Assembly (NCBI GenBank): GCA_030622585.1
Contig: JAUXFZ010000134.1
Span: 1 to 6,815, forward strand
Source of the DNA: Myxococcales bacterium
Lineage (GTDB): Bacteria > Myxococcota_A > Polyangia > Polyangiales > Houyiibacteriaceae
Reading direction: 5' to 3'
DNA length: 6,815 nt
The translations under genes and the position numbers were made by a program. Shown here one piece after another: positions 6,315 through 6,815 of this stretch; position 1 is the first letter of the stretch, and each line of letters opens with the position of its first letter. The notes beneath the pieces were generated by a model, which was given only the letters and a program-made list of their open reading frames with translations, was not told where the DNA came from and ran no database searches.

Positions 6315-6815
6315 TCAACGATAGGCGCGAATCAAGTCCAGCGCGACGGGGTCCGACCAGTCGAGCGCGCCGTCGAATCGAAAGCGCACCACGCCGTCAG
6401 CATCGATGATCCAAGTCTCGGGAAAGAGGTTGGTACCGAACTGCTCGGTCACTACTTTGCGGTCTGCGTCGAGCAGGCTCGTGATGCGCGAGGACGGCGG
6501 AATGATGGTCTCGACTTCTTCCCAACTCCGGTCGGTAGACACCGCGACGACTTCGACATCACCCCAGTCTTCGATGATCTCGGCCAGAAGCTCGATCGTC
6601 GGCATCTCTTGGATGCAGGGACGACACGTGACCGTCCAGAAATTCATGACGATGACCTTGCCTCGCTGCTCGGACATCTTCCATTCACCTCCGCCTTGCT
6701 TCGGGAGTGTGAAGTCGGGCGCGAGACGCGACGCACCCAAGTAGTGGGGAACGCCACCCTGGCCGTCCATTAGCTGTTCGAAGCGCGCGTTGCCGAGGAG
6801 TGCCCGGAACGGAGC
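6315..6815 (-). CDS. TlpA/ResA-like thioredoxin-fold thiol-disulfide oxidoreductase (5' end cut by window)
   Basis: The frame stays open to the right edge and gives 167 visible residues. An ATG at 6770 would make a 151-residue protein, but it has no Shine-Dalgarno and the 15 codons before it read like ordinary protein, so the true start, and any signal peptide or membrane anchor, probably lie outside the window. The fold is clear. APDFTLP (about 32-38) is the AhpC/TSA-TlpA entry strand, NFWTVTCRPC (58-67) holds the redox pair C64/C67, and LFPETWIID (130-138) carries the cis-Pro loop at P132. Relatives such as CcmG, ResA and TlpA reduce apocytochrome c or copper-site cysteines in the periplasm. 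The Trp normally just before the first active Cys is Thr here. It converges on ccmB with 4 nt between the stops. That position suggests, without proving, a part in cytochrome c maturation. Confidence 0.9.
   Translation of the reverse strand, partial: APFRALLGNARFEQLMDGQGGVPHYLGASRLAPDFTLPKQGGGEWKMSEQRGKVIVMNFWTVTCRPCIQEMPTIELLAEIIEDWGDVEVVAVSTDRSWEEVETIIPPSSRITSLLDADRKVVTEQFGTNLFPETWIIDADGVVRFRFDGALDWSDPVALDLIRAYR

Overview
The window reads as a piece of chromosome from a free-living, GC-rich (above about 60 % by eye) Gram-negative bacterium. The mix of genes is a type I DnaJ, a wax-ester/triacylglycerol synthase, a long plant-like quinolinate synthase, and HemW joined to a CcmA/CcmB haem exporter. 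This suits a Myxococcota or other deltaproteobacterial-type lineage, but that placement is an inference from gene content, not a proven assignment. Coding density is very high. I see no rRNA, tRNA, insertion sequence, CRISPR array or phage gene.

Layout: seven protein genes lie in two divergent blocks plus one convergent gene. Leftward from about 3761 run nadA (quinolinate synthase, NAD synthesis), dnaJ (Hsp40 co-chaperone) and a WS/DGAT acyltransferase whose 3' end is cut by the left edge. Rightward from 3811 run hemW (radical-SAM haem chaperone), ccmA (ABC ATPase) and ccmB (ABC permease), with an 11-nt gap and then a 4-nt ATGA overlap, so they are almost certainly one transcript. At the right edge a TlpA/ResA-like thioredoxin-fold protein is encoded on the minus strand. 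It converges on ccmB with only 4 nt between the stop codons, and its 5' end lies beyond the window.

How they fit together: the rightward block is a haem-handling unit. HemW carries or inserts haem, and CcmAB belongs to the haem-delivery step of system I cytochrome c maturation. The facing thioredoxin-like protein is of the kind that reduces apocytochrome cysteines (CcmG/ResA role), so it may serve the same pathway although it is transcribed separately. The leftward genes are unrelated to one another in pathway (NAD synthesis, protein folding, storage lipid). dnaJ appears to have its own promoter in the 64-nt gap behind nadA.

I found no convincing new multi-gene system. The points most worth a second look are the plant-type NadA with altered spacing in its C-terminal cysteine cluster, the hemW-ccmA-ccmB coupling without ccmC directly after it, and the thioredoxin-like protein that lacks the usual Trp before its CxxC.
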